Positions 1 through 9,140 of a stretch of DNA of 64,000 bases are shown here, in pieces; the stretch's first letter is position 1; every line of letters starts with the position of its first letter. The notes beneath the pieces were generated by a model. That model saw only the letters and a program-made list of their open reading frames with translations, was not told the origin of the DNA and did not search any database. A program made the translations under genes and the position numbers. Origin of the DNA: Pirellula staleyi DSM 6068 (lineage in GTDB: Bacteria > Planctomycetota > Planctomycetia > Pirellulales > Pirellulaceae); NCBI GenBank assembly GCA_945875845.1, contig CAMCMB010000038.1, positions 1-64,000 of the forward strand. The letters are read 5' to 3'.

Positions 1-11
1 TAACCGTGAAT

Positions 12-73
12 GGTACGACGGACTTCCTAGTCCGTCGAATTCCCCATCGACGGACTTGGAAGTCCGTCGTACC
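12..73. repeat. Twin-hairpin dispersed repeat, copy 1
   Basis: Two tandem perfect hairpins: stem CGACGGACT with loop TCCT, then a short AATTCCCCAT spacer, then stem CGACGGACT with loop TGGA. The whole unit is also an imperfect palindrome bounded by GGTACGAC and GTCGTACC. A second full copy lies at 57809-57870 and a single hairpin at 49680-49700. The form resembles a bacterial interspersed mosaic (REP pair) element. It lies outside any gene. Confidence 0.85.
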
Positions 74-616
74 GCCCTTACCCAATAAGCACTTTAGGTT
101 TAGCAGGCCAAACTCGCTGTCCAACGACTCAAGGTCGTAGGGGCAGCAACGCTCGCTACGCTTGCGTTGAATGCAAACAGGATCGCTGAGTATGCCGCGA
201 AGCAGGCTGGTATTGCCCCTCATGACCTTGTGTCATGAGGGGCCAAGTTTGGTCGGCTAAACACTCTCGCCGTCAGGCGGTTCGAGCCCCCTCACGGGCC
301 TTGTGTCGTGGGTCGCGTAAGTTTCTAACGTCGCGAACGTCAAGTACGCCCTTTGCCCCATCGGCCTGCCAGTGCATTCCTGGCAATCGATGCGACCACT
401 ACCGTCGTTATAATTCGGCGTGGTTGACTTGGACTTCTAGGTAATTTCTATCGACTAGGTTGCCATTCGCAATTTCGGTGGGAATGCTTGGTCAACAGAT
501 TTCGCGTCAACCGCCATCGAGATAGGGTGGCAACTGGGGAGACCTCGGATGGGTTTCTTGGCCAGGAGTTTACGGCGCGGTTTACGAAACTTTTAGATTT
601 TTTTGGAGTTAGTTCC
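74..616. other. Intergenic region without a recognised gene
   Basis: No convincing coding frame is seen here. The region holds one perfect 11-bp hairpin at 216-242 (arms CCCCTCATGAC and GTCATGAGGGG, loop CTTGT) that has no following T tract, so it is not a typical terminator. The promoter of the following Cys-rich gene should lie at its right end, but no clear -35/-10 pair could be assigned. Confidence 0.5.
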
Positions 617-1153
617 ATGCGTCGATTGATCCTCACTTTAACCGTTGTTGTTTTTGCAGCAATTTCGTCGTCCAACGCTTCGGCTGGTTTGCTCTGCAAG
701 AAAAATGCTGGCTGCGATTCAGCACCCGTTTGTTGCGAAGCTCCAGCTCCAAGTTGCGATGCAGCACCTGCTTGTCGACCTAAGTTGAACCTCGGTCATA
801 AGTTGAAAGGCATGAAGGGCCACTTGCAAGGTAAGTTCCAAAGGAACAGCAGCTGTGATGCAGCTCCAAGTTGCGGATGCGAAGCAGCAGCACCCTGTGC
901 AGCTCCAGCACCCTGTGCAGCTCCAGCTCCAGCTCCAAGCTGCGGTTGCGAAGCAGCTCCATGCGGTGGTTGCGATGCAGCAGCAAGCTGCAGCAAGCCA
1001 GCTCGCAAGCACTGCCTTAAAGGCATGTTTACTAACATGAAGAGCAAGTTCGCTTCGAAGAAGTGCGGTGCAGCTGCTTCCAGCTGTGATGGCTGTGCAT
1101 CGGCTCCAAGCTGCGGTTGCGAAGCTCCAGCTCCAAGCTGCGGATGCAACTAG
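617..1153 (+). CDS. Small secreted cysteine/alanine/proline-rich protein
   Basis: Encodes about 178 residues. The frame is open from 488, but the ATG at 617 has GGAG about 8 bases upstream and begins a clear Sec signal peptide (MRRLILTLTVVVFAA, cleavage probably after SNASA). The mature part is made of short repeats such as APSCGCEA, GCDAA and APAPSC, with roughly 30 cysteines and two basic KGM-containing segments (LKGMKGHL and LKGMFTNMK). The family is not recognised. The regular Cys spacing suggests extensive disulfide bonding or metal binding at the cell surface; this is inference. It is followed directly by a strong intrinsic terminator, so it is probably transcribed alone. Confidence 0.75.
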   Translation: MRRLILTLTVVVFAAISSSNASAGLLCKKNAGCDSAPVCCEAPAPSCDAAPACRPKLNLGHKLKGMKGHLQGKFQRNSSCDAAPSCGCEAAAPCAAPAPCAAPAPAPSCGCEAAPCGGCDAAASCSKPARKHCLKGMFTNMKSKFASKKCGAAASSCDGCASAPSCGCEAPAPSCGCN

Positions 1154-1220
1154 TTGAGGCTGAACGAAGGCCACGTTAAGGAATACTGTCGATTCGACGC
1201 TTGGTGCGGGGAATCGTCCC

Positions 1221-1250
1221 ACGGCCCCAAGGAAACTTGGGGCCGTTTTC
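1221..1250 (+). terminator. Rho-independent terminator
   Basis: A perfect 11-bp stem (ACGGCCCCAAG at 1221-1231, CTTGGGGCCGT at 1236-1246) closes a GAAA tetraloop and runs into TTTT. It lies about 70 bp after the stop of the Cys-rich secreted protein gene and is oriented to terminate it. Confidence 0.85.
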
Positions 1251-1280
1251 GTTTGCATTCGCAAAATTCGCTCTCAGGCT

Positions 1281-1381
1281 CTGAAAAAATGCTTGTGTCA
1301 TCACCGGAGGGCTCGCGCCCTGCCGCTATCAATTTGTTAGCGGAACGGCGCGAGCCGTCCGGTGAGTCAATCAGAATAAAT
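1281..1381. repeat. Dispersed palindromic repeat, copy 1
   Basis: The core 1301-1365 is a near-perfect inverted repeat starting TCACCGGAGGGCTCGCG and ending GCGCGAGCCGTCCGGTGA, with inner arms CCGCTA and TAGCGG. Flanks CTGAAAAAATGCTT and TCAATCAGAATAAAT are shared with the copy at 8821-8965, which shows the mobile or duplicated unit extends beyond the hairpin. Confidence 0.85.
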
Positions 1382-1415
1382 TCACAGCCTATCCCAAAAT
1401 GAGCTCGAACTCACT

Positions 1416-1748
1416 GTGCTAACCGTTCTTAAAATCCTCGCTGCACTGATCGTCTTCATCGCGGTTGCCGAGCTTGCGAGACAGCATCCCAAGTGGGGAG
1501 GGCTTATCAGTGCGTTGCCATGGATCACGTTGTTGGTGATCGTGACGCGATATCAAGTCGAACAGGCAACCGTCTCCGAACTGTCACGCTACCTTTGGGC
1601 AACCTTTTGGTTCATCTTGCCTACATTGCTTTTCGTTGGATTGATGGCTGCGTTGCTGGATCGAGGGTTCGCATTTTATGCGTCGCTGGGGCTTTCGATC
1701 TTGATTGCTGCGATTGCGAATGGAATGGTCGCTTACTGGCTCACTTAG
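1416..1748 (+). CDS. DUF3147-type small integral membrane protein
   Basis: A 110-residue protein made of about four hydrophobic helices (1-20, 28-45, 62-84, 88-108). The pattern of AELARQHPKWGGLISALPW followed by a short charged loop fits the DUF3147 family of bacterial inner-membrane proteins, whose function is not established. Its 3' end overlaps the end of the convergent msrA gene by 8 bp, so the two genes share their terminal bases. The frame begins at an ATG with no obvious strong ribosome-binding site. Confidence 0.75.
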   Translation: MLTVLKILAALIVFIAVAELARQHPKWGGLISALPWITLLVIVTRYQVEQATVSELSRYLWATFWFILPTLLFVGLMAALLDRGFAFYASLGLSILIAAIANGMVAYWLT

Positions 1749-2493
1749 CATTTGGTTTATCGCCCGTGAGGCCTTGGGTATTTCGAGTCTTTTTGGCTTG
1801 CTTGGCTTTTTGTGCTGCGCTCAAGTCCTTGAATATTCTCTCAAATTTCTCGATTTTGGGAACAATCGTGAACTGACAATAGGCTTCGCTTGGGTGCAGC
1901 CTGAAGTAGTTTTGATGGTACGCTTCGGCTGGGTAGAAATCAGGTAATGGACTGATCTCCGTGACGATTTTTTTATTCCCGAAGACTTTCTCCGCTTTGA
2001 ACTCCGCGATGACCTTCTCCGTGGCAACCCGTTGATTCTCGTCATGATAAAAAACTACGGATCGATACTGTGTACCCACGTCGTTACCTTGCTTGTTGAG
2101 AGTCGTTGGGTCATGCGATTTGAGAAAAATCGCCAACATCTGTTCAAACGAAACAATCGATGGGTCGAACGTGATTTGGCAGACTTCCGCATGGCCAGTT
2201 CGGCCGGTACACACCGCTTGGTAGGTTGGGTTTTCGACTTGGCCTCCCGCGTAGCCCGACACCACTCGAGTCACTCCATCGACACGTTGGTAAACGGCCT
2301 CTACGCACCAAAAGCAACCGCCTCCAAAGGTTGCGGTTTCTAAGTTCTTGTCCTTTGCCGATTCCTGGACAGGGATTTGGGCGGCAGCCTTGTCCAGTTT
2401 TTTGGTGGACTGGGCAAGCGTAGAACTAGTCAAGCAAAACGAAAGAAGTGCGGCTAGGCATGGCAAAACAGAGTTGAGACAGAATTTCTTCAT
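1741..2493 (-). CDS. msrA: Peptide methionine sulfoxide reductase MsrA, exported
   Basis: Reduces the S form of methionine sulfoxide in proteins. The motif GGGCFWCVEAVY (residues 57-68) carries the catalytic Cys60 of the MsrA family, followed by GVTRVVSGYAGG, and HPSEAYCQF occurs near the C-terminus. The first 28 residues form a signal peptide (CLTSSTLAQ), so it probably acts in the periplasm. No MsrB domain is fused. The length of 250 residues equals a signal peptide plus the usual core of about 170 residues and a Lys-rich tail. It is convergent with, and overlaps, the DUF3147 gene. Confidence 0.93.
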   Translation of the reverse strand: MKKFCLNSVLPCLAALLSFCLTSSTLAQSTKKLDKAAAQIPVQESAKDKNLETATFGGGCFWCVEAVYQRVDGVTRVVSGYAGGQVENPTYQAVCTGRTGHAEVCQITFDPSIVSFEQMLAIFLKSHDPTTLNKQGNDVGTQYRSVVFYHDENQRVATEKVIAEFKAEKVFGNKKIVTEISPLPDFYPAEAYHQNYFRLHPSEAYCQFTIVPKIEKFERIFKDLSAAQKAKQAKKTRNTQGLTGDKPNAK

Positions 2494-2624
2494 AGTGATT
2501 CTCCTACAAATGTTTCAAGCACAAACAATTCCACTCAAATTTTAGCCAAAAGGCAAGCGAAAGTCAGGAACGGTTACAATGAAGAAAACGTATTGATTTG
2601 GTTGCTTCGTTTTTGGATCGTGTC

Positions 2625-3944
2625 ATGGATTTGTTTACCCACGCCGAAGAGGCCAATCGAGAAAAATCCCTCCCTTTGGCTGCTCGAATGCGGCCAAAAA
2701 CACTCTCGGAGTTCGTTGGACAGTCCCATTTCCTAGCACCTGGTAAACTTCTACCGCGATTGATTAAAGCCAAACGCGTACAGTCGATTATTTTCTATGG
2801 GCCGCCCGGAACCGGTAAAACGACCCTGGCTCATCTCCTGGCCATCGAAACGGGAGGGAAATTTCGGCAGATCAACGCCGTCACCAGCGGTATCAAAGAA
2901 TTGCGAGAAGCACTCCAATGGGCGAAAGATGAAGTTTCTACGGGGAGCTCGCGCCCCATCTTGTTCATCGATGAAATCCATCGCTTCAATCGCGCCCAGC
3001 AAGATGCGTTGCTCCCTGATGTTGAGGATGGTGTGATCGCGCTTGTCGGGGCCACCACCAGCAATCCCTTCTTCTCAGTCAACGGAGCACTGTTAAGCCG
3101 TTCGCAACTCTTCGAATTGAAGCCGCTCACGGAATCGGAAATTACTGGGCTCTTGAAGCGCTCCATTGCGGACAAATCTCGGGGACTCGGGATGTATAAC
3201 ATTCATGCTCAGGACGAAGCCCTTGCGTTTTGCGCAACCATGGCAGAGGGCGATGCACGGAGGGCTTTGGGGGCGCTGGAACTGGCGGTCCTTTCCGCAA
3301 ACACATCGCCCATCGTTCTGGACGTTGACTTGATTCGCGAAAGCATGCAAAAAAAAGTTCTGCAATTCGATGCGAGTGGAGATCAGCACTACGACATGGC
3401 GAGCGCCCTGATCAAGAGCATTCGAGGCTCGGATGTCAATGCTGCCCTTTACTGGCTATCGCGTTGCATCGAAAGCGGCGAAGAGATTCGTTTCCTGACG
3501 CGTCGACTTGTGATCCTGGCCAGCGAAGACATTGGCAACGCGGATCCGCATGCCTTGCCACTTGCGGTCGCTGGCATGCAAGCATGTGAATTTATCGGGC
3601 TTCCAGAGTGCCAGCTCACGCTTTCGCAAGTCGCCATTTATTTGGCACTTGCTCCGAAAAGCAATTCCGCTACAACCGCGATCGCAGCCGCCCGTGAGGA
3701 TGTACGACAAGGGACCGTCATTCCGGTACCGATCCACTTGCGAGACGGACATTACCCAGGCTCGAAACGACTTGGGCATGGGCAAGGATACGAGTACTCA
3801 CACGATTCAACCGAGGGTGTCGCGGCACAGGACTATCTCGGCGTAGAACGTGAGTACTATCACCCGGTCGGTCGAGGATTCGAAGTGGAGCTTGCACAAC
3901 GTTGGGAGGAAATCCAGAATCGTCTCAAAAATCGACAAACTTGA
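2625..3944 (+). CDS. rarA: Replication-associated recombination protein RarA (AAA+ ATPase)
   Basis: AAA+ ATPase of the RarA/MgsA/WRNIP1 family acting at stalled replication forks. Visible motifs are Walker A (GPPGTGKTT, about residues 47-55 from the chosen start), Walker B with sensor context (LFIDEIHRFNRAQQD), ATTSNPFFSVN, and the family-specific C-terminal region (LSRCIESGEEIRFLTRRL and AREDVRQG). The frame is open from a TTG at 2598, but the ATG at 2625 starts MDLFTHAEEAN, which matches the usual N-terminus. About 439 residues, full length for the family. Confidence 0.93.
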   Translation: MDLFTHAEEANREKSLPLAARMRPKTLSEFVGQSHFLAPGKLLPRLIKAKRVQSIIFYGPPGTGKTTLAHLLAIETGGKFRQINAVTSGIKELREALQWAKDEVSTGSSRPILFIDEIHRFNRAQQDALLPDVEDGVIALVGATTSNPFFSVNGALLSRSQLFELKPLTESEITGLLKRSIADKSRGLGMYNIHAQDEALAFCATMAEGDARRALGALELAVLSANTSPIVLDVDLIRESMQKKVLQFDASGDQHYDMASALIKSIRGSDVNAALYWLSRCIESGEEIRFLTRRLVILASEDIGNADPHALPLAVAGMQACEFIGLPECQLTLSQVAIYLALAPKSNSATTAIAAAREDVRQGTVIPVPIHLRDGHYPGSKRLGHGQGYEYSHDSTEGVAAQDYLGVEREYYHPVGRGFEVELAQRWEEIQNRLKNRQT

Positions 3945-4122
3945 TCTTTCCCAGCGGATCGCTGCTGCGAGAATATGGTTCCACTCGCCCCGTACTCATG
4001 TCAATCTCGGCCAGAGTGACCTGCGATAGGTCGTCTTTGTCGAGTGCGGCTCTTTGAGTGTTCACTTGCGTTTCCCCATGATTTCATCAAAGAAAAACCA
4101 GCAAAGGCCTTTGGAGCAACGA

Positions 4123-5460
4123 ATGCGTTCAACACGACGACTGGGGATTTTCTTAGGTGCGCTATTGGCTGTTTTCAGCAAAGGCGGCGAAGCGGAGGAC
4201 TGGTACCAGTTTCGAGGCCCTAGTGGCGACGGGCACATTACGGAAAAAAACGTGCCGACAACCTGGGGTGGGTTCTTTGAAAAACCCGTTTGGAAGACCG
4301 TCGTGCCGGGGCGTGGGTGGTCCTCACCCATCGTGGTTGCAAACCGGATATGGCTTACATCCTCAGAGCAGCTTGCGCTCTCCGACCAGGCCGTCGAGCA
4401 GAAATTGGCGAGCCGTCCTTTTGGCTCTACCGACTTCCAAACACATGCTTCCGTGGTTTTATTTGCCGTCGAGCTCGATGCCGATACAGGCGAGATACTA
4501 CGCCGCATCGATCTGTTTTCCATTGAAAATCCGCCGCCGATCCACTCGATGAACAGCTACGCTTCTCCGACCCCGATTACCGATGGATTGAGGGTTTATT
4601 GCCATTTCGGTTCCTTGGGTACAGCCTGCATCGATATTGAATCGGGAAAGGTGCTTTGGCGTCGCGAATTTAAGATTGAGGAGATCACCGGAGGTGGTGC
4701 ATCGCCCGTGCTTTGGGACAACCATTTGTTCGTTCCGTTCGATGGGTCCGATGAGCAATACCTAGTTGCACTCGACAAGATGACAGGTCAAACAAAATGG
4801 AAATCAGCTCGCCCTCCTATTGATACCACAAGTGATTCGCATCGACGCGCGTTTAGCACACCCCTCCTCGTTGATTTCGATGGACGAATACAGTTGATAT
4901 CAGCGGCCGCTCAATGGCTGGTGTCTTACAACCCGGAAGATGGAAGGGAATGGTGGCGTGCCAAGGTCGGAGACGGGCACGCCTTGGTACCTCGTCCGGT
5001 TTTTCAGAATGGGAGCATTTTCGTTTGCACAGGATACAGCAAGCCGCAAATGGTCGCGATCAAGGTGAATGGATCGGGTGACGTTACCGAAAGCGCAATC
5101 CTTTGGAGGTCGTCGCGTCAAGTCCCCGAAATCGCATCCCCAATCATCGTCGGTCGTGAAATTTACTTTGTGTCGGCGATGGGGGTTGCAACCTGTCTTG
5201 ACACGGAAACCGGAGTTCTGGTTTGGCAACATCGAATGGGGGGAACACACGCCTCCAGCCCTTCCTACTCGGATGGAAGGATTTACTTCACCAGCCAGGA
5301 GGGAATTACCACCGTGATTCGGCCCGGGCTCGTTTATTCGGAAATAGCCAAAAACGAGCTTTTCGGCGAAACACTCGCTTCGCTCGCAGTTTACCAAGGG
5401 ATGTTTTTGCTGCGTACAGATCCCAATCTTTACTGCCTCAAGCGGGTTTCTTTGGAATAG
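4123..5460 (+). CDS. Secreted PQQ/WD40-like beta-propeller protein
   Basis: A planctomycete-type PQQ-like repeat protein related to the BamB fold. The mature part begins DWYQFRGPSGDGH, then blades with signatures such as DADTGEILRR, DIESGKVLWRREF, DKMTGQTKWKS, NPEDGREWWRA and DTETGVLVWQHRMGG. The frame opens at 4054, but the ATG at 4123 has GGAG 7 bases upstream and gives a signal peptide (MRSTRRLGIFLGALLAVF). About 445 residues. Such proteins occur widely in planctomycetes; the exact role here is unknown. Catalytic PQQ-dehydrogenase residues were not identified, so it is more likely structural or binding. Confidence 0.85.
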   Translation: MRSTRRLGIFLGALLAVFSKGGEAEDWYQFRGPSGDGHITEKNVPTTWGGFFEKPVWKTVVPGRGWSSPIVVANRIWLTSSEQLALSDQAVEQKLASRPFGSTDFQTHASVVLFAVELDADTGEILRRIDLFSIENPPPIHSMNSYASPTPITDGLRVYCHFGSLGTACIDIESGKVLWRREFKIEEITGGGASPVLWDNHLFVPFDGSDEQYLVALDKMTGQTKWKSARPPIDTTSDSHRRAFSTPLLVDFDGRIQLISAAAQWLVSYNPEDGREWWRAKVGDGHALVPRPVFQNGSIFVCTGYSKPQMVAIKVNGSGDVTESAILWRSSRQVPEIASPIIVGREIYFVSAMGVATCLDTETGVLVWQHRMGGTHASSPSYSDGRIYFTSQEGITTVIRPGLVYSEIAKNELFGETLASLAVYQGMFLLRTDPNLYCLKRVSLE

Positions 5461-5506
5461 CACATCCCTATATGCAACTTGGTCTGGACTCTGGTAATAT
5501 AGCCCC

Positions 5507-6370
5507 ATGACGTCACCATCCAATGAAGTTAAATATTTGCTTTTTGACGTGGAAAGCGTTGCGGACGGAAATGCGATTGCCAAAACGCGTTATCCGCAAC
5601 GGAATTTGTCCGCACAGCAAGCCATCAACGCCTTTCGACAGGACTTGCTCATCGAGAGCGGTCGCGATTTCATTCCCTATACCTACCACACCCCCATCGC
5701 TGTGGTGGCGGCCAAAATCCGAGAGGACTTCAGTCTCATCGAGATCGTGTCGTTGGACGAACCGCACTTTCGACCACCCGTCATTACTCGCTTCTTTTGG
5801 ACCGGTTGGGAACGTTATGCACGACCGACATTCGTCACGTTCAACGGACGTTCGTTTGATATTCCCTTGATGGAGCTCTCCGCTTTTCGATACGGTGTCA
5901 GCGTCCCAGCTTGGTTCAACATCTATGACAAGACTTATGAGCAGTTTCGCAATCGATACAATCTGCAATCTCATCTTGATCTACATGAGATCTTGACGAA
6001 CTTCGGCAGCAGTTGGTTTCGTGGGGGATTGAACCTTGCCGCGCGTTTGCTGAACAAGCCTGGGAAACTCGATGTGCAAGGGAGCATGGTTCAAGATCTT
6101 TACGCGGCCGGCAAATCTGCTGAGATTAGCGAGTATTGTCGCTGCGACGTGCTCGATACGTATTTCGTGTTCTTGCGAGTTCAAGTGGTCATGGGCAGGC
6201 TGACTCTGGAGCAAGAAGGTCATTTAGTAGAAACCACTAAGAAAATGCTTGAAAGCCAAGCCGAGAAACATCCCGCCTATCGCGCCTATCTCGACCAATG
6301 GGGTGATTGGAGCGATCCATTTAACGGCGTGGCACCATCGAGCTTGAGCAAACCTGTGAATGCGAAATGA
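5507..6370 (+). CDS. PolB-like 3'-5' exonuclease family protein
   Basis: A 287-residue DnaQ-like protein resembling the family of predicted 3'-5' exonucleases related to the DNA polymerase B proofreading domain. Exo I is LLFDVESVADG (Asp14, Glu16), Exo II is VTFNGRSFDIPLME, and Exo III-like is YCRCDVLDTYFVF. All metal-binding acidic residues expected of the fold are visible. No polymerase domain is present. It stands 46 bp after the PQQ gene on the same strand. The substrate is unknown. Confidence 0.82.
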   Translation: MTSPSNEVKYLLFDVESVADGNAIAKTRYPQRNLSAQQAINAFRQDLLIESGRDFIPYTYHTPIAVVAAKIREDFSLIEIVSLDEPHFRPPVITRFFWTGWERYARPTFVTFNGRSFDIPLMELSAFRYGVSVPAWFNIYDKTYEQFRNRYNLQSHLDLHEILTNFGSSWFRGGLNLAARLLNKPGKLDVQGSMVQDLYAAGKSAEISEYCRCDVLDTYFVFLRVQVVMGRLTLEQEGHLVETTKKMLESQAEKHPAYRAYLDQWGDWSDPFNGVAPSSLSKPVNAK

Positions 6371-6465
6371 GCAACGGGCCTGCGTCTTGACATTTGAGTT
6401 TGCGGCACTATTCTTCGAACTCCAATAAACAATCCGATCCTATCTCTTAGATTAGAGTACCAATC

Positions 6466-6831
6466 ATGCCAAGTCTGACCGTTGAAGGAATTGGAACGTT
6501 CGAGGTTCCCAGTGGAAAGCGACTTGTCGCTGCCCTTCGTGAGGATGCGGGTACCGATCAACTGCATGCTTGCGGCGGAAAAGCCCGATGCACAACGTGC
6601 CGGGTTGAGTTTGTGGCTGGAGAACCTGAAAAGATGACGAAAGCCGAAAAAGATATTCTGACCGCTCGCGGTTTGACGGGCATTAGACTTAGCTGCCAGA
6701 TCGCTTGCGAATCGGACATGACGGTCAAAGTGATTAGCCGGCTCGAGGGGAGCGGTCGAAAGGACTGCGGTTCGCCTGTTGCAGAAAGCATTGAACCAGC
6801 ACCAGTTGAGTGGACGACCAAGCATGCTTGA
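6466..6831 (+). CDS. 2Fe-2S ferredoxin
   Basis: A plant-type ferredoxin fold of 121 residues. The cluster ligands are Cys36, Cys42 and Cys45 (HACGGKARCTTC, the C-x5-C-x2-C pattern) and Cys77 (RLSCQI). The N-terminal PSLTVEGIGTFEVPSGKRL is a typical ubiquitin-like beta-grasp start. An acidic and Pro-rich tail of about 25 residues follows the core. It is a soluble electron carrier; its partner is not evident from the neighbours. It precedes asnB by 31 bp and may be cotranscribed. Confidence 0.9.
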   Translation: MPSLTVEGIGTFEVPSGKRLVAALREDAGTDQLHACGGKARCTTCRVEFVAGEPEKMTKAEKDILTARGLTGIRLSCQIACESDMTVKVISRLEGSGRKDCGSPVAESIEPAPVEWTTKHA

Positions 6832-6862
6832 GCCGCCCATTCACTCCTCTGGGAATTGATGT

Positions 6863-8785
6863 ATGTGCGGGATCGCAGGCGGAATTTGGTTGCACAACGC
6901 TCCAGGGCTTTCGCGGGATGTGCTAAGAACCATGACCGACGCGATCGCACATCGAGGCCCAGACGATCAAGGACACTTGATCATCCCACCCAAAAACAAC
7001 CCCTCCATTCTCGATGCGAACCCGTCCCCTGGCGTCGCTCTTGGTTTTCGCCGTCTGTCGATCATCGATCTGGCTGCTGGCAATCAACCGCTCGGTAACG
7101 AGGACGGTTCGGTTCAGATTGTATTTAATGGCGAGATATACAACTATCAAGAACTGAGGCATCGTCTGGAAGGATCCGGACATACCTTTCGAACGCATAC
7201 CGATACCGAAACGATCGTTCATCTGTACGAAGACCTCGGCCTCGATTGTTTTGAGCATTTGAATGGCATGTTCGCCATGGCGATTTGGGACCAACGACGG
7301 GAACGCTTGGTGCTCGCTCGGGATCGTTTGGGCAAAAAGCCGCTCTACTATTCGATGCACAACGGGAGACTCGTCTTTGCCAGCGAACTGAAAAGCCTCA
7401 TGCAATTGCCTGGGATCAGCAAGGAGATCGATCCAGGCGCAATCGATTTGTATTTAACTTACCAATACATACCGCACCCGCATTCCATTTACAAAGGGAT
7501 TCGCAAGCTGCCGCCAGGCCATTTTGCTGTTTTCGAAAATGGGGAGTTAAGCGTTCAGCGGTACTGGGACGTCGATTGGTCTCGCGAAACTCCAATGGAT
7601 CAGCCCACCGCATCGCGAGAGCTTACGACGATGCTTGCGGATGCCGTACGCATACGTTTGCGCAGCGATGTACCGCTTGGGGCGTTTCTCTCGGGGGGAA
7701 TCGACTCCTCGTTGATTGTGGCAATCGCACAACAGCAGTTGGAGATGCCCATCCGCACGTTTTCTATCGGTTTCTCAGAGGCTGATTTTGATGAAACTCA
7801 CTATGCCAAGATGGTTGCGGATCATGTGGGCACCAAGCATGAACGCTTTGAGGTCACACCCGACGCCTTAAATATCATCGATCGACTTGTGGACCAATAT
7901 GATGAGCCTTTCGGCGATTCATCCGCTGTGCCCACGTGGTACTTGTGCGAGCTGACTCGACAGCATGTCACGGTTGCCCTGAGCGGGGATGGAGGCGACG
8001 AACTGTTTGGAGGTTATGAACGCTACAGAGCCCTGAAACTGAGCGGCCAACTGCAATCTTGGCTACCGGTCGACTGGCTCATGCAATCGGGGCTCATCCA
8101 GCGTTTGCCTGACTCGAGTGCTCGACGATCCTTTTTGCGTCGTGTTCGGCGGTTTTGCGAAGCTCTCGGACAACCCCCAATCGATCGCTACATGAATTGG
8201 ATCCAAATCTTCGGTGAGGCCAGCCGGCTGGATCTCTATCGAGACTCTTTTATCGAACAATTACCCGATCGCAATCCGGTATTGTTTTTGGCGGACGCTT
8301 GGCGACGAGCGGGTAAGCGGGATCTCGTTAGTTGCGCTTCCACGGCAGACCTGCAAACGTATCTGCCATGCGATTTGATGACCAAAGTGGATATTGCGTC
8401 CATGGCGCATTCGCTCGAAGCTCGCCAACCGATGCTGGACTATCGTCTGGTCGAATGGGCGGCCGCATTGCCATCCCACTTGAAGCTGAGAGACAGGCGT
8501 GGCAAATGCCTATTGATGGACACCTACCACGACCTTTTGCCAAAAGCGATATGGAATCGTTCCAAGATGGGTTTTGGCGTGCCGATCGCCAAGTGGTTTA
8601 AGACGTCGTTGCGAGATCGAACCTACGATGCCCTCTTGGGGCCAGATGCAAAGTGCCATTCTTTTTTTCGCCGCGAAGCGATTGAAACTTTGGTTGAGGA
8701 GCACATGAGCGGTCGATCGAACCAAGCCTATCGACTTTGGAACTTGCTGTTCCTGGAGCTTTGGTTGCGAAAAAACGGGGGCTAA
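6863..8785 (+). CDS. asnB: Asparagine synthase (glutamine-hydrolysing)
   Basis: A 640-residue class II glutamine amidotransferase plus ATP-dependent amide ligase that makes asparagine from aspartate, ATP and glutamine. Cys2 of MCGIAGG is the glutaminase nucleophile; RLSIIDLAAGNQP, NGEIYNY and DTETIVH follow. The synthetase domain has the pyrophosphatase loop FLSGGIDSSLIVA and LSGDGGDELFGGYERY. The N-terminus must be at the ATG at 6863 because Cys2 must become the amino terminus. Asn synthases of this class are also used in surface polysaccharide modification, but nothing nearby indicates that role. Confidence 0.93.
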   Translation: MCGIAGGIWLHNAPGLSRDVLRTMTDAIAHRGPDDQGHLIIPPKNNPSILDANPSPGVALGFRRLSIIDLAAGNQPLGNEDGSVQIVFNGEIYNYQELRHRLEGSGHTFRTHTDTETIVHLYEDLGLDCFEHLNGMFAMAIWDQRRERLVLARDRLGKKPLYYSMHNGRLVFASELKSLMQLPGISKEIDPGAIDLYLTYQYIPHPHSIYKGIRKLPPGHFAVFENGELSVQRYWDVDWSRETPMDQPTASRELTTMLADAVRIRLRSDVPLGAFLSGGIDSSLIVAIAQQQLEMPIRTFSIGFSEADFDETHYAKMVADHVGTKHERFEVTPDALNIIDRLVDQYDEPFGDSSAVPTWYLCELTRQHVTVALSGDGGDELFGGYERYRALKLSGQLQSWLPVDWLMQSGLIQRLPDSSARRSFLRRVRRFCEALGQPPIDRYMNWIQIFGEASRLDLYRDSFIEQLPDRNPVLFLADAWRRAGKRDLVSCASTADLQTYLPCDLMTKVDIASMAHSLEARQPMLDYRLVEWAAALPSHLKLRDRRGKCLLMDTYHDLLPKAIWNRSKMGFGVPIAKWFKTSLRDRTYDALLGPDAKCHSFFRREAIETLVEEHMSGRSNQAYRLWNLLFLELWLRKNGG

Positions 8786-8820
8786 GAGTGGCGTAAGCTT
8801 CCAGCTTGCGATTAGGCTTT

Positions 8821-8965
8821 GAAAAAATGCTTGGGTCATCACCGGAGGGCTCGCGCCCTGCCGCTAACATTTGCTAGCGGAACGGCGCGAGCCGTCCGGT
8901 GAGTCTGCCGCTAACATTTGGTAGCGGAACGGCGCGAGCCGTCCGGTGAGTCAATCAGAATAAAT
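8821..8965. repeat. Dispersed palindromic repeat, copy 2, with duplicated right arm
   Basis: The same element as 1281-1381: inverted repeat 8839-8902 plus common flanks (GAAAAAATGCTT and TCAATCAGAATAAAT). Here a 47-bp right-arm segment (CCGCTA...GTCCGGTGA) is tandemly repeated at 8903-8949, giving three arms instead of two. It lies just after asnB. Confidence 0.85.
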
Positions 8966-9140
8966 GAAGAGCCGAGACGTAAAAACGCAAGCGGGAAGTT
9001 TATACCACCTTTCGACTTGGCTATTTAATAATTAAACATTCCTAGTCGAGTGAATGGTATCTCCACAGAGGGTTGTTTTCTGATACCATTCTCGCCCGGC
9101 GGTTTTTAGGATTTCGTTCAATACGAAGAGGGATACAAAG

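Noticed and set aside
488-616. N-terminal extension of the Cys-rich protein
   Set aside because: The extension precedes a good ribosome-binding site and would bury the signal peptide.
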